DNA of 64,000 nt from Geodermatophilus sabuli (GTDB lineage Bacteria > Actinomycetota > Actinomycetes > Mycobacteriales > Geodermatophilaceae): the NCBI RefSeq assembly GCF_900215145.1, contig NZ_OBDO01000001.1:620001-684000 (forward strand), given 5' to 3'. Made by a program: the position numbers and the translations under genes. The notes under the pieces are model-generated. The model saw only the letters and a program-made list of their open reading frames with translations, was not told the origin of the DNA and did no database searches. The number at the start of each line of letters is the position of its first letter. Position 1 is the first letter of the stretch. Of this stretch, positions 50,359 to 59,779 are shown piece after piece.

Positions 50359-51591
50359 ATGGCTGATCTCGTCCGCTGGAAGCCCGTCAGTTCGACCGGG
50401 ATGTCGTCAGTCCGCGGCGGTGTACGAGCGGCCGACATCCACCACGACGTCGCACTGTTCGAGGGGCTCACGCTCACCAGTCCTCGGGATGTCTCGCTCC
50501 CCGAACCGGGCGACACGAGGAACGGGTCCGCACGGAGCGGCGGATCCCACCTCGAGGTCGGTGCGGGTGGGAAGCGGCGGCGGGATGGCCGAGCAGCCAT
50601 CGTCCACACGATCCTGATCGTCCTCGTGGTCTGCCTGTCATTCCCTCTGTCAGGACCCACCCCAGCTGCTGCCGCAACCGGCTCCACCATCTCGGGGCTC
50701 GATGCCCACGACGGGATGGTCACGCAGGTGGGAGGCGTCTACTACCTGTACGGCACGCGGTACGAGTGTGGATTCGAATGGGGCACCGACGGTACGCCCT
50801 TCTGCGGTTTCGGTGTGTGGAGTTCGACGGACAAGGTGGACTGGACATTTCAGCGGTTGCTGTTCGATCCCGGTTCGACGAACACGTACGACGCCGAGTC
50901 GTGGCAGGTGACGTGTGGTTCGGGAGGGGCAGGGTGTTTCAACCCCCGAATGGTCCAGCGGGGTTCGGACGGGGTCTGGATCCTGTGGTTCAATGCGCCT
51001 GCTGACTGGAACAGGACGCGCGCCAATGCGTATTACGCAATGGGGTGTGCGGGTCCTGCCGGTCCGTGCGGTCCGGGTGCCGGTCAGTTCGGCTCCCTCC
51101 ACAAGCCGAATCTCTCCATCTGTCATGACAATGGTGACTTCTCGATCGTGGACTTCGCAGGCGCGGCCTACATCGCCTGCACGATGGCCGACCAGACCCT
51201 GAACATCGAACAGCTGGACCAGTGGTGGACCAACGGCATCAACGTGGGTCAGCGGAGGATGGCGGGGCTGACCGCCGTCGAGTCACCCGCGATCGTGGCG
51301 AGAGGGTCGGTTCTGTTCATGACCTTCTCGGATCCCAACTGCGGTTATTGTTCGGGTACGGGTACGAGCTATGTGCGGAGCACCACCGGCATCCTCGGGA
51401 ACTGGGGCGCCAGGGGTCAGATCAGCGCCACGAGCTGCGGGGGACAGCCGAGGGCGATCAGCTTCATCGACGGGGAACCGTATGAGTGGATCGACATCTG
51501 GTACGACCAGCCGAACGAGACCGATGCCCCCATTCGGCAGGAGCCCGTCCAGCTCGACGCGAACGGTGACCTCCGCGCGCTGAGCTGTTGA
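50359..51591 (+). CDS. secreted GH43-like beta-propeller protein
   Basis: A 410-residue frame from ATG 50359 (start uncertain). An internal hydrophobic segment (IVHTILIVLVVCLSFPLSG, then PTPAAAA) is the likely signal peptide, so translation may really begin closer to it. The exported part has the arabinanase-like propeller pattern: LDAHDGMVTQVGGVYYLYGT (first acid), FGVWSSTDKVDWTFQRLLFD, NPRMVQRGSDGVWILWFNAP, ESPAIVARGSVLFMTFSDPN. Numerous Cys suggest disulfides. Codon use is less GC-biased than neighbours, suggesting transfer. Glycan substrate unknown. Confidence 0.68.
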   Translation: MADLVRWKPVSSTGMSSVRGGVRAADIHHDVALFEGLTLTSPRDVSLPEPGDTRNGSARSGGSHLEVGAGGKRRRDGRAAIVHTILIVLVVCLSFPLSGPTPAAAATGSTISGLDAHDGMVTQVGGVYYLYGTRYECGFEWGTDGTPFCGFGVWSSTDKVDWTFQRLLFDPGSTNTYDAESWQVTCGSGGAGCFNPRMVQRGSDGVWILWFNAPADWNRTRANAYYAMGCAGPAGPCGPGAGQFGSLHKPNLSICHDNGDFSIVDFAGAAYIACTMADQTLNIEQLDQWWTNGINVGQRRMAGLTAVESPAIVARGSVLFMTFSDPNCGYCSGTGTSYVRSTTGILGNWGARGQISATSCGGQPRAISFIDGEPYEWIDIWYDQPNETDAPIRQEPVQLDANGDLRALSC

Positions 51592-51658
51592 CGGTCGGTC
51601 GTCACGTCCACGAGATCCGTCGCCCCGTCGGTGCGGGCGGGGTGATCGCCCCTCGACC

Positions 51659-52462
51659 TCAGGCCGCGGCGACCGTACGGGGCGCCGTGGCGGGCACGTC
51701 GGGCCGGGGGAACGCCGGGCGGAGCACCAGCGGCGGCCGGAACGGCGCCCACGTGCCCTCGGGCTGCGCCAGCCGGTCGGCGACCGCCCACAGGGCCGCG
51801 GGATGGTGGCCGAGCCCCAGGTGGCTGGCCAGGACGGCGATGTTCTCGCACCGCTCGCCGGGGGTGTCCAGGCAGGTCCGCCAGTGCACGATCCCGTCGA
51901 GGTGGGAGTAGATCGACGTCGCGGGCACGGGGAGCGGCGCCCGGTCGCGCTCCAGCGGCAGCTCGCGGTGCTCGACGTGCAGGTGGCTGTACCGGTCGAA
52001 CACCCGGGAGGCGTGGCTCTGGCTGTGCCGGGTCAGCCGGAAGGGGCTGCCCAGGGTGACCACCTGGCGCACCGAGTCCGGCGTCCGGCGGGCGAGGTCG
52101 CGGGCGAAGATCCCGCCCAGGCTCCACCCCACGAGGCTGACCGGCCGCCCGTACCGGTCGCTGAGGTCGTCGATGCGGTCGCGCATGCCCTGCACGCACC
52201 GCGCGGTCGGGCCGACGTTGCGGCCCAGACGCCAGCCGTGGACGCGGTAGCCCAGCCGGCGCAGCACCGAGCGCAGCACCCGGGTGGAGGCGTCGTCGGC
52301 CAGCAGGCCGGGGAGCACCAGCACCGGGTGCCCGTCGCCCTGCGGGAGCCGCGGCACCAGCGCCGGGCGGGCAGCCAGGTAGAGCCCGAGGTCGGCGGCC
52401 GCGCGGCCGGGCTCGGTCAGGTACAGCGGGATGGCCGGGCCATCGCCCCACAGTCGTGCCAC
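51659..52462 (-). CDS. alpha/beta hydrolase, lipase-like
   Basis: A 267-residue protein with VLVLPGLLADDASTRVLRSV, the nucleophile elbow SLVGWSLGGIFARDLAR, an Asp in the SHLDGIVHW segment and a late His (ASHLGLGHHPAALW). This plan matches PGAP1/esterase-type hydrolases acting on lipids. GTG 52462 has GGAGG six bases upstream. Divergent from the next hydrolase. Confidence 0.82.
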   Translation of the reverse strand: MARLWGDGPAIPLYLTEPGRAAADLGLYLAARPALVPRLPQGDGHPVLVLPGLLADDASTRVLRSVLRRLGYRVHGWRLGRNVGPTARCVQGMRDRIDDLSDRYGRPVSLVGWSLGGIFARDLARRTPDSVRQVVTLGSPFRLTRHSQSHASRVFDRYSHLHVEHRELPLERDRAPLPVPATSIYSHLDGIVHWRTCLDTPGERCENIAVLASHLGLGHHPAALWAVADRLAQPEGTWAPFRPPLVLRPAFPRPDVPATAPRTVAAA

Positions 52463-52637
52463 GTCGTCCTCCTCGCCGGCCGACCGGTGCCGGTCAGCCC
52501 TCCGCCGGTACCACCGGGGGACGCCTCCGACACCCGGATGGTCCCACCGGGACTCATCGGCAGTATCGGTGTGGTGTGTGACACAACGCGCCGCGTCCCG
52601 CCGCGCCGGTCCCGGGAGGGCGTGGAACGGTACGGGG

Positions 52638-53540
52638 GTGGACGACACGGCCGCCCCGGGGCGCAGCCTGACCGCGGACCTGGACGGTCCGGTGCACTAC
52701 GTCGACTTCGGCGGCAACGACGCCGGGCCGACCCTCGTCCTCGTCCACGGGCTGGGCGGCTCCCACCTCAACTGGGACCTGTTCGCACCGCTGCTCACGC
52801 CGCACGCGCGGGTGTACGCGCTCGACCTGCCCGGCTTCGGCCGCAGCGAGCCGGGCGGCCGGACGACGCGGGTGCGCGACAACGTGGCCGTGCTCGACCG
52901 CTTCGTCCGCGACGTGACCGGCGGGCCGGTGGTGCTGGTCGGCAACTCCATGGGCGGCATGATCTCGGTGCTCGAGGCCGACCGGGCACCGGCGCGGGTG
53001 AGCGGTCTGGTCCTCGTCGACCCCGCCGTCCCCGGGCCGCGGAGCCGGCTCGACGCGGCGGTGGCCAGGGACTTCGCCATCTACGCCCTGCCGGGGGTGG
53101 GGGAACGCCACCTGGCCGCGCGGCACCGCCGCCGCGGTGCACGGGGCACGGTCACCGACATGCTGCAACTGTGCGGTGTCGACCCCGCCCGGGTGCCGCC
53201 GCGGCTGATCGACCGCTCCGAGGCCCTCATCGAGGAGCGGCAGGACGTCGCCGGCATGGACCGCGCCTTCCTGACGGCGGCCCGGTCGCTGCTGCTGCTC
53301 CTGGCCGATCCGCGGCTCATGCGCCGGGCGATGGCCGGGATCGCGGTCCCCGTGCTGCTCGTGCACGGCGACCGCGACCGGCTGGTGCCGGTGTCCGCGG
53401 CGCGCGACGCCGCACGCCGGCACCCGGAGTGGACGTACGTGGAGCTGGCCGACGTCGGCCACGTGCCGCAGCTGCAGTGCCCCGAACGGCTGGCCGGCCA
53501 CCTCCTCGACTGGCTGCCCGCCGTTACCGGCACCGCCTGA
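52638..53540 (+). CDS. alpha/beta hydrolase
   Basis: A 300-residue protein. HGLGGSHLNWDLFAPLL provides the oxyanion loop, VLVGNSMGGMISVLEA the nucleophile Ser, VHGDRDRLVPVSAARDA the acid and LADVGHVPQLQCPERLA the His. Typical of esterase/epoxide-hydrolase-like enzymes that act on hydrophobic substrates. Start GTG 52638 follows a GGGGG run. Unrelated in detail to its divergent neighbour. Confidence 0.85.
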   Translation: MDDTAAPGRSLTADLDGPVHYVDFGGNDAGPTLVLVHGLGGSHLNWDLFAPLLTPHARVYALDLPGFGRSEPGGRTTRVRDNVAVLDRFVRDVTGGPVVLVGNSMGGMISVLEADRAPARVSGLVLVDPAVPGPRSRLDAAVARDFAIYALPGVGERHLAARHRRRGARGTVTDMLQLCGVDPARVPPRLIDRSEALIEERQDVAGMDRAFLTAARSLLLLLADPRLMRRAMAGIAVPVLLVHGDRDRLVPVSAARDAARRHPEWTYVELADVGHVPQLQCPERLAGHLLDWLPAVTGTA

Positions 53541-53547
53541 GCCCGGT

Positions 53548-54546
53548 TCAGCGCAGGGTCGCCCGCAGGGCCTCCAGCCCGGTCCAGCGCGGCCGCCAGC
53601 CGAGCAGCTCCTTGGCCCGCGAGGTGTCCATGATCGCCGGCCGGCTCACCGCCTCCACCCACTCGGCGACCGGCGGCAGGAACGGCAGCCGGGACACGGC
53701 GCGGGCGGCGAGCTGGGCGGGCGCCGCCGGCAACGGCACGGGCAGCGCGCCGAGCTCGCGGGCGACGTCGACGGTGGTGAGCACGCCGTCGCCGGCGATG
53801 TTGTAGGCGGCGGGCGGGCCGGCCCCGACGACGCACAGCTGCAGCGCGCGGCCCACGTCCTCCTCGTGGACGAACTGGAGCGGCAGCTCGGGGACGAGCA
53901 CGGGCAGGGGCAGCGGCAACCGGCGGGGCCGGCCGAACAGCCGGCGACCCAGCGGGGCCAGCGGGCCGGGCAGCAGGTCCTTCGCGCCGGCGGCGTGCGG
54001 GCCGAGCACCACCGGCGGACGCAGCAGGTACAGCGCCAGGCCGGGCGCGGTGGCCGCCTCGGCCTCCAGCAGGTGCTCGAGCTCGGCCTTCTCCCGGGCG
54101 TAGAACAGCCGGGCGGCGGGCCGCACCGGCCAGTCCTCGCTGATCCGCTCGGGGTTGTCCGCGTGCCAGCCGTAGGCGGCGACGGACGAGGCGTGGACGA
54201 ACCGGCGGGCACCGGCCTCGGCCGCGGCCCGGAAGACGGTGAGCGTGCCGTCGACGTTGATCGCGCGGGCGGTGTGCCGCGGTGCGTTGCCGGTGACGAG
54301 GAACGCGAGGTGCACGACGACGTCGGCCCCGGCCAGGGCCGTGCGCATCGCGGCGGGGTCCCGGACGTCGGCGCGGCGGTACTCCATCTTCGTCCAGCCG
54401 TACTCGGCCGGGTCGAACGGCCGCCGGGCGATGCCGACGACCCGGCGCACCCGGTCGTCGGCCTGCAGCAGGGGCAGCAGCCCCGCCCCGAAGGTGCCGG
54501 TCGGGCCGGTGACGGCGACGGTCAGATCGGTCTCGGGATCGGCCAC
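53548..54546 (-). CDS. NAD-dependent epimerase/dehydratase (extended SDR)
   Basis: A 332-residue extended SDR. Rossmann motif VAVTGPTGTFGAGLLPLLQ (G-x-x-G-x-x-G), Asp in RRADVRDPAAM, HASSVAAYG, and the catalytic Y-x3-K in LFYAREKAELEHLL. The C-terminal substrate region is rich in Leu/Pro (LPLPLPVLVPELPLQFVHEED). Convergent with the hydrolase; downstream of the acyltransferase gene in the same direction, with which it may share lipid or sterol metabolism (inference). Confidence 0.87.
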   Translation of the reverse strand: MADPETDLTVAVTGPTGTFGAGLLPLLQADDRVRRVVGIARRPFDPAEYGWTKMEYRRADVRDPAAMRTALAGADVVVHLAFLVTGNAPRHTARAINVDGTLTVFRAAAEAGARRFVHASSVAAYGWHADNPERISEDWPVRPAARLFYAREKAELEHLLEAEAATAPGLALYLLRPPVVLGPHAAGAKDLLPGPLAPLGRRLFGRPRRLPLPLPVLVPELPLQFVHEEDVGRALQLCVVGAGPPAAYNIAGDGVLTTVDVARELGALPVPLPAAPAQLAARAVSRLPFLPPVAEWVEAVSRPAIMDTSRAKELLGWRPRWTGLEALRATLR

Positions 54547-54584
54547 GGCCGTCGGCTACCCCGGGACCGGCGGGGGTGAACCGT

Positions 54585-56006
54585 TCAGCCGCCGGCCGAG
54601 GTGGAGGCCGCGTCGTGGGCCGCGGCGACCAGCTCGTCGACCCCGGCGCGGATGCCCCGGGCGAGGACGTCGACGTCGGGGAAGGCGTCGAAGTCCGCGT
54701 TGATGCCGTAGGTCATCGTCTGCAGGTACGAGAAGATCCCGATCGCGACGCGCATGCCGCCGGCGATCGGGACGTAGGCGTGCGCCGAGCACATCCGCCG
54801 GCCCAGCACGTAGAGCGGCACGCGCGGGCCGGGCACGTTGGTGGTGACGGTCTGGCCGAGCACCTGACCGGTCGCCAGGGCCGCGCGCACGCCCAGGGAG
54901 AGCAGCGTGGGCGCCACGAAGTCGCCCATCGCGATGATCGAGCGGGCGTCGACGGCGGCGAGGGTCCGCTTGTGGTCGTCCATCTGCCGGCGCACCGAGG
55001 CCAGCCGCGCCACCGGGTCGGGCTCGCCGACCGGCAGGTCGACGAAGACGGCGGAGATCCGGTTGTCCAGGGTGTTGCGCTCGCCTGGCTGGCGCACCGA
55101 CACCGGCACCATCGAGCGCACGACCAGTTCCGGCCGCAGGTCGCCGCGCCGTTCCAGCAGGTCGCGGAAGCCGCGGGTGATGCCGGCGAGGACGACGTCG
55201 TTGACGGTGCCACCCAGGGCCGCACGGACGCCCTTGAGCTCGGCCAGCTGCGCCTCGGTCCACGCCCAGCGCCGGTGCGGGCCGATCGGGCCGTTGAGCG
55301 ACCGGGCGGCGGGGCCGGCGAGCTGCCGGGCGGCCGCGGGGATGCCGGCGGCGAGCTGCCAGCTGGTCCGCACCGCGTCCTTGGACGCCCGCCTCAGGCT
55401 GCCGGCGCCGGGCAGCCGGGGGAGCTGGCGCAGCGGGTGCGTGACGGCGTCCTGCACGGCGCCGGCGATGACCGAGACGCTCGACGGGGTGCGCTGCGGC
55501 GTCCAGTCCTGGGGCTCGGGGTGGGTGGCGTCGGGGGTCAGGTCGAAGACCAGCTGCATGAGATCGGTGCCGGCGACGCCGTCGACCATGCAGTGGTGGA
55601 CCTTGGAGATCAGGGCCCAGCGGCCGTTCTCCAGCCCCTCGACCAGGTAGAGCTCCCACAGCGGCTTGGCGAGGTCCAGGCGCTGCCCGAGGATGCGGCC
55701 GGCGAGGTTGCGCAGCTGCTCGTCGCCGCCCGGGCTCGGCACCGCCGTGTGCCGGACGTGGTACAGGATCTGGAAGTGCGGGTCGTCGACCCAGACGGGC
55801 CGGCCGAGCTGCAACGGGACCTGCCGCACGCGCTGCCGGTAGCGGGGCACCAGCGGCAGCTTGGCCAGCAGCAGCCGGACGACGTCGCCGTACGAGGGGA
55901 CCGGCCCCTCGAACACCGACACCGACCCGACGTGCAGCGGGGTGTTCTCGCTCTCCGCGTAGTAGAAGCCGGCATCGGTCGGGCTCAAGCGGTCCACGGT
56001 CAGCAC
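54585..56006 (-). CDS. wax ester synthase / diacylglycerol acyltransferase (WS/DGAT)
   Basis: A 473-residue WS/DGAT of full length. The active-site motif HHCMVDGVAGTDLM (HHxxxDG) and the second conserved region GGTVNDVVLAGITRGFRDLL (ND) are present; also VTTNVPGPRVPLYVLG near the C-terminus. It makes triacylglycerol or wax esters from acyl-CoA at the membrane. Next gene leftwards is an SDR, rightwards a FUSC protein, all on the minus strand. Confidence 0.92.
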   Translation of the reverse strand: MLTVDRLSPTDAGFYYAESENTPLHVGSVSVFEGPVPSYGDVVRLLLAKLPLVPRYRQRVRQVPLQLGRPVWVDDPHFQILYHVRHTAVPSPGGDEQLRNLAGRILGQRLDLAKPLWELYLVEGLENGRWALISKVHHCMVDGVAGTDLMQLVFDLTPDATHPEPQDWTPQRTPSSVSVIAGAVQDAVTHPLRQLPRLPGAGSLRRASKDAVRTSWQLAAGIPAAARQLAGPAARSLNGPIGPHRRWAWTEAQLAELKGVRAALGGTVNDVVLAGITRGFRDLLERRGDLRPELVVRSMVPVSVRQPGERNTLDNRISAVFVDLPVGEPDPVARLASVRRQMDDHKRTLAAVDARSIIAMGDFVAPTLLSLGVRAALATGQVLGQTVTTNVPGPRVPLYVLGRRMCSAHAYVPIAGGMRVAIGIFSYLQTMTYGINADFDAFPDVDVLARGIRAGVDELVAAAHDAASTSAGG

Positions 56007-56081
56007 CCCGCCTCTCGTCGTCCTCGCTGGGGCTGCAAGCCGACCACGTGCCGCCGGTCGCGTCCACCGGGACGGCGCAGG

Positions 56082-58055
56082 TCATCCCCCCGCGGGGCGA
56101 GGGCGGCCGGGGGCGGCGTCGCGGACCAGCCGGCGGGCGGCGTCCACCTCACGGGCCACCGGCGCCAGCACCCCCTCGGCGTGGATCTCGGCGTCGTCGG
56201 GCGGCCGGTGGGCCTCGATGTCGGCCTCCAGCTCGCGGATGGCACGGCGGAGCACGGCGACCTGCGCGAGGTCCGGCGCCGGCTCGCCCTGGCGGGTGGC
56301 GATGACCGCCTCGGTCACGGCGTCCGACGTCCGTTCCAGCTGCACGATGACCGGCCAGAACGCGGCGGCGCGGGTGCTCACCGGCGGGGGCTCGGCCAGC
56401 CGCCGCTGCAGCTGGGTCTGCAGCTCGGTCAGCGCCCGGTAGTTGCGTCGGCGGGCGCGGCGCCGCTCCACCGGGCCGCCGGTGAACGCCGCGTCCACGA
56501 AGGCGTCGAGGGCCAGCGCGGCGTCGCGCAGCGCCTCGTCCAGCGGCGCGCGCCAGGTCTGCGGCCACAGCAGATAGCCGAAGACGAGCACGATCGCGCA
56601 GCCGATGAGGGTGTCCACGAGGCGGGCGCCGACCAGCCCCGGATCGCTCGGCAGCGCCAGGTCGAGCAGCAGGATGATCACCGGCGTCTGGAAGACCGAG
56701 AACAGGCCGAAGTTCGCCGCCCGCGCCCACGGCAGGACGGCGGCCGCCGCGGCCATCGCGACCAGCACCCAGCCGTTGCGGGGCAGGACGATCAGGAGCG
56801 CCGAACCCAGCAGCACCCCGAGCAGGGTGCCCGCGCCGCGCTGCACGGCCCGGCCGAACACCGACCCGTAGTCCGGCTTGAGCACGATCGCCACGGTCAA
56901 CAGCACCCAGTACGGGCGCTGGATCGGCAGGTACTGGCGGGCGACCTCGGCGATCGTCATGCACAGCGCCAGGCGCAGGGCGAAGTCGCGGCTGTCCGGG
57001 CTGGCCAGCGTGCGGTCGACGAGCTCGCGCAGCCGGGTGCGGAGGTCGACCTCCTGGCGCGGGGCGGCGGCGCCGGCCCGCTCCTCGGGGTCGCCGACGA
57101 CGTTCCACACCAGCCGGACGCCGTGCCGCACCGCGCGGCGGGTCGGCAACCCGTCCTCCAGGGCCGGTGGGCGCTCGGCCGGCAGCTCCCGGGCGCCGTT
57201 CAGCGCCGCGGCCAGCGCATGGACGGCGGTGACGTCCTGCGGGTCGGCGGGCACCGCGGCGCGGGCCGCGGCCACCGCGCCCTCCACCAGCGGCGCGGCC
57301 GCGTTGAGCACCCCGGCCAGCTCGGAGAGCTCGCGGGTGCGGCCCGAGGAGTGGCCGCGGCTGCGGATCACCCGGTCGTAGGCGGCGTTCAGAGCCGTGG
57401 TGAGGTCGCGCCGGGCGTCGTCCGAGCGAGCCGTGCCGCTGGCCGTGAGCAGCTCACCGATCCGGGTGAAGACGGCAGCGACGGCGGTGCGGTCGGGGTC
57501 GAGCACCTCGGTGCGGGCCTGGACCAGCGAGGTCAGCGTCGCCCAGGCGGCCCCGGCGAGGAAGAAGCCGATCTCCTGCGCCGTGGACAGGGCCGTGACC
57601 AGGCCGGAGGAGAGCGCGGTGTACACGAGCAGCTGGAGCCCGCCCAGGGACAGTGCCGCGTTGATGCCGCTCACCATCGCCGCCACGACCGACAGCAGGG
57701 CGATGACGACGACCGGCTGCCACCCGCCACCCGTGGCGTACTGGCCGGCCAGCAGGCCCACGGTGGCGAAGCCGACCGCCGCGACGATGCGGCGCAGCCG
57801 GTCCCGCAGCGGCCCCGCCTGGGGCGCGAGGGTCGCGACGAGCGCACCCATGGTGCCGAAGACGCCGGCGCTCAGCGCGGGTCCGGGCTGCACGCCGCCG
57901 CCCACGACGACGGCCAGGGCCAACGGGGCGGGGACGGAGACGGCGAACCGGACGACGTCGCGCCACGGCACCGGAGGGCGCTTGGTCCGCACCAGCTCCT
58001 CGAGCCACGCCGGCGCCCGGGGCCCCCTCTCCGCCACGGTCGCCGAGCTTTCCAC
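56082..58055 (-). CDS. FUSC-family membrane protein (aromatic-acid exporter-like)
   Basis: A 657-residue protein with two blocks of about five to six transmembrane helices (VVRFAVSVPAPLALAVVVGG onward; and LALCMTIAEVARQYLPIQRP onward) and two cytoplasmic helical regions, the layout of FUSC/AaeB/YccS proteins. The motif RPYWVLLTVAIVLKPDYGSV is a family hallmark. Probably exports organic acids or other solutes. Ends in a basic, Asp-rich tail. Confidence 0.87.
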   Translation of the reverse strand: MESSATVAERGPRAPAWLEELVRTKRPPVPWRDVVRFAVSVPAPLALAVVVGGGVQPGPALSAGVFGTMGALVATLAPQAGPLRDRLRRIVAAVGFATVGLLAGQYATGGGWQPVVVIALLSVVAAMVSGINAALSLGGLQLLVYTALSSGLVTALSTAQEIGFFLAGAAWATLTSLVQARTEVLDPDRTAVAAVFTRIGELLTASGTARSDDARRDLTTALNAAYDRVIRSRGHSSGRTRELSELAGVLNAAAPLVEGAVAAARAAVPADPQDVTAVHALAAALNGARELPAERPPALEDGLPTRRAVRHGVRLVWNVVGDPEERAGAAAPRQEVDLRTRLRELVDRTLASPDSRDFALRLALCMTIAEVARQYLPIQRPYWVLLTVAIVLKPDYGSVFGRAVQRGAGTLLGVLLGSALLIVLPRNGWVLVAMAAAAAVLPWARAANFGLFSVFQTPVIILLLDLALPSDPGLVGARLVDTLIGCAIVLVFGYLLWPQTWRAPLDEALRDAALALDAFVDAAFTGGPVERRRARRRNYRALTELQTQLQRRLAEPPPVSTRAAAFWPVIVQLERTSDAVTEAVIATRQGEPAPDLAQVAVLRRAIRELEADIEAHRPPDDAEIHAEGVLAPVAREVDAARRLVRDAAPGRPRPAGG

Positions 58056-58147
58056 CCGCGTCGGTCACCTGCCGGGCTCGCCACTCGGGCGGGCCGGGCC
58101 CGGGAGCGACGTCCGTGCCGCGTCCGCTGCTCACCTACAGTCCGGCC

Positions 58148-58993
58148 GTGACCGTGACGCTGGGGGAGGTCGTGGCCGCCCTGGAGGCCCGCTACGACCC
58201 TGTGCTCGCCGAGGACTGGGACGCCGTCGGCCTCGTGTGCGGCGACCCGGACGAGCCGGTGCAGCGGGTGCTGTTCGCCGTCGACCCGGTCTCGGCGGTC
58301 GTCGACGAGGTGGTCGGGACCGGGGCGCAGCTGCTGGTCACCCACCACCCGCTGTTCCTGACGCCCGTCCACGGCGTGCCGGCCGGGGACCCGAAGGGGC
58401 GCCTCGTGCACCGGCTGGTGCGGGCCGGTGCCGGGCTGTTCGTCGCGCACACCAACGCCGACCGCGCACCCGACTCCGGCGTCAACGACGCCCTGGCCGC
58501 CGCCCTCGGCCTCCGCGGCACCACGCCGCTCCAGCCGGCCGCCACCGACCCGCGCGCCGGACTGGGCCGCATCGGCCGGCTGCCCGAGGCGCTGACCCTG
58601 CAGCAGTTCGCCGACCTCGTCGCCACCGCGCTGCCCGACGCGGTCGGCGGCGTCCGGGCCGCAGGAGACCCGGGACGCCGGATCGAGACCGTCGCCGTCT
58701 GCGGCGGCAGCGGCGGCTCGCTGCTCCCGACCGCGGCGGCCGCCGGCGCCGACGTCCTGCTGACCAGCGACCTCCGGCACCACCCCGTCTCCGAGTCCCA
58801 GGAGGTGCCCGGTCCGGCCGTCTGCGACGTCGCCCACTTCGCGTCCGAGTGGCCCTGGCTGCCCGTGGCCGCCGACGTCCTGCGCCGTGACCTGGGCGGG
58901 CGCGTGGAGGTCGCGGTCTCGCACCGGCGCACCGACCCGTGGACGTGCAGCGCCGGGGGAGCCGCCGCCGGCGCGGGTAGGTTGAGTGGGTGA
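58148..58993 (+). CDS. Nif3-like dinuclear metal centre protein
   Basis: A 281-residue Nif3/YbgI protein: LAEDWDAVGLVCGDPDEPVQ at the start, the metal ligands LLVTHHPLFL and VAHTNADRAPDSGVNDALA, and the C-terminal VLLTSDLRHHPVSESQEV and DVAHFASEWPWLP. Lacks the mid-sequence insertion of longer members. GTG 58148 suits the usual start; a GTG at 58115 is also in frame. Function of the family is unsettled. Operon with the zinc-ribbon gene (GTGA overlap). Confidence 0.9.
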   Translation: MTVTLGEVVAALEARYDPVLAEDWDAVGLVCGDPDEPVQRVLFAVDPVSAVVDEVVGTGAQLLVTHHPLFLTPVHGVPAGDPKGRLVHRLVRAGAGLFVAHTNADRAPDSGVNDALAAALGLRGTTPLQPAATDPRAGLGRIGRLPEALTLQQFADLVATALPDAVGGVRAAGDPGRRIETVAVCGGSGGSLLPTAAAAGADVLLTSDLRHHPVSESQEVPGPAVCDVAHFASEWPWLPVAADVLRRDLGGRVEVAVSHRRTDPWTCSAGGAAAGAGRLSG

Positions 58994-59730
58994 AGGCCGA
59001 CCACTTCGACCAGCAGAAGCTGCTGGCCCTGGCCGCCGAGGACGTCGCGCTGTCCCAGCTGGCCCACCGCAAGCGCACGCTGCCGGAGCTGGCCGCGGTC
59101 GAGAGCGCGGCCGAGAGGGAGCGCGGGTTCGCCGAGCAGGTGGTGCGCGCCGAGACCGCGGTGCGCGACCTGCAGCGCGAGGTCAAGCGGCTGGAGGGCG
59201 ACGTCGACACCGTCCGCCAGCGGGCGGCCAAGGACCAGAAGTTGCTGGACTCCGGCAGCGTCTCCGCCAAGCAGATGACCGATCTGCAGCACGAGCTCCA
59301 GTCGCTGGCCCGCCGGCAGTCCGACCTCGAGGACCAGGAGCTCGAGCTCATGGAGCAGCTCGAGACCGCCGAGGCCACCCTCGCCGAGGCGACCGACGGC
59401 CAGACGCAGGCGCAGGCCGACCGCACGCGGGCCGAGCAGCTGCGCGACGACGCCCTCGCCGACATCGCCGACGGCACCACGCGCCACGAGCAGGCCCGCC
59501 AGGACGCCGCCGCCACCATCCCGGACGACCTCCTGAGCCTCTACGAGCGGATCCGCACCCAGACCGGCGGCACCGGCGCGGCGATGCTCAAGGCCCGCCA
59601 GTGCCAGGGCTGCCGCCTGGAGCTGTTCGGCCGCGAGCTCGCCGCCGTCCGCAACGCCGACCCGCACGAGGTCGTCCGGTGCGACAACTGCGGCCGGATC
59701 CTCGTCCGCACCGCCGAGTCCGGCCTGTGA
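58990..59730 (+). CDS. coiled-coil protein with C-terminal zinc ribbon (C4-type)
   Basis: A 246-residue protein. Long coiled coil (~30-170; ERERGFAEQVVRAETAVRDL, LQHELQSLARRQSDLEDQEL) and a zinc ribbon with CQGCRLELFG and CDNCGRILV. Family members (zf-RING_7) always follow nif3 in actinobacteria and precede an RNase H/CobC gene. Starts in a GTGA overlap. Probably binds nucleic acid, not shown. Confidence 0.9.
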   Translation: MKADHFDQQKLLALAAEDVALSQLAHRKRTLPELAAVESAAERERGFAEQVVRAETAVRDLQREVKRLEGDVDTVRQRAAKDQKLLDSGSVSAKQMTDLQHELQSLARRQSDLEDQELELMEQLETAEATLAEATDGQTQAQADRTRAEQLRDDALADIADGTTRHEQARQDAAATIPDDLLSLYERIRTQTGGTGAAMLKARQCQGCRLELFGRELAAVRNADPHEVVRCDNCGRILVRTAESGL

Positions 59731-59779
59731 CGCGGGCGCGGGCGACGGTCGAGGAGCACGTCGAGACCGGGGGCGAGCT

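Noticed and set aside
54576-58151. A 1191-residue plus-strand open frame
   Set aside because: Antisense to the WS/DGAT and FUSC genes; composition is His/Gln/Asp/Gly-rich as expected for a shadow frame.
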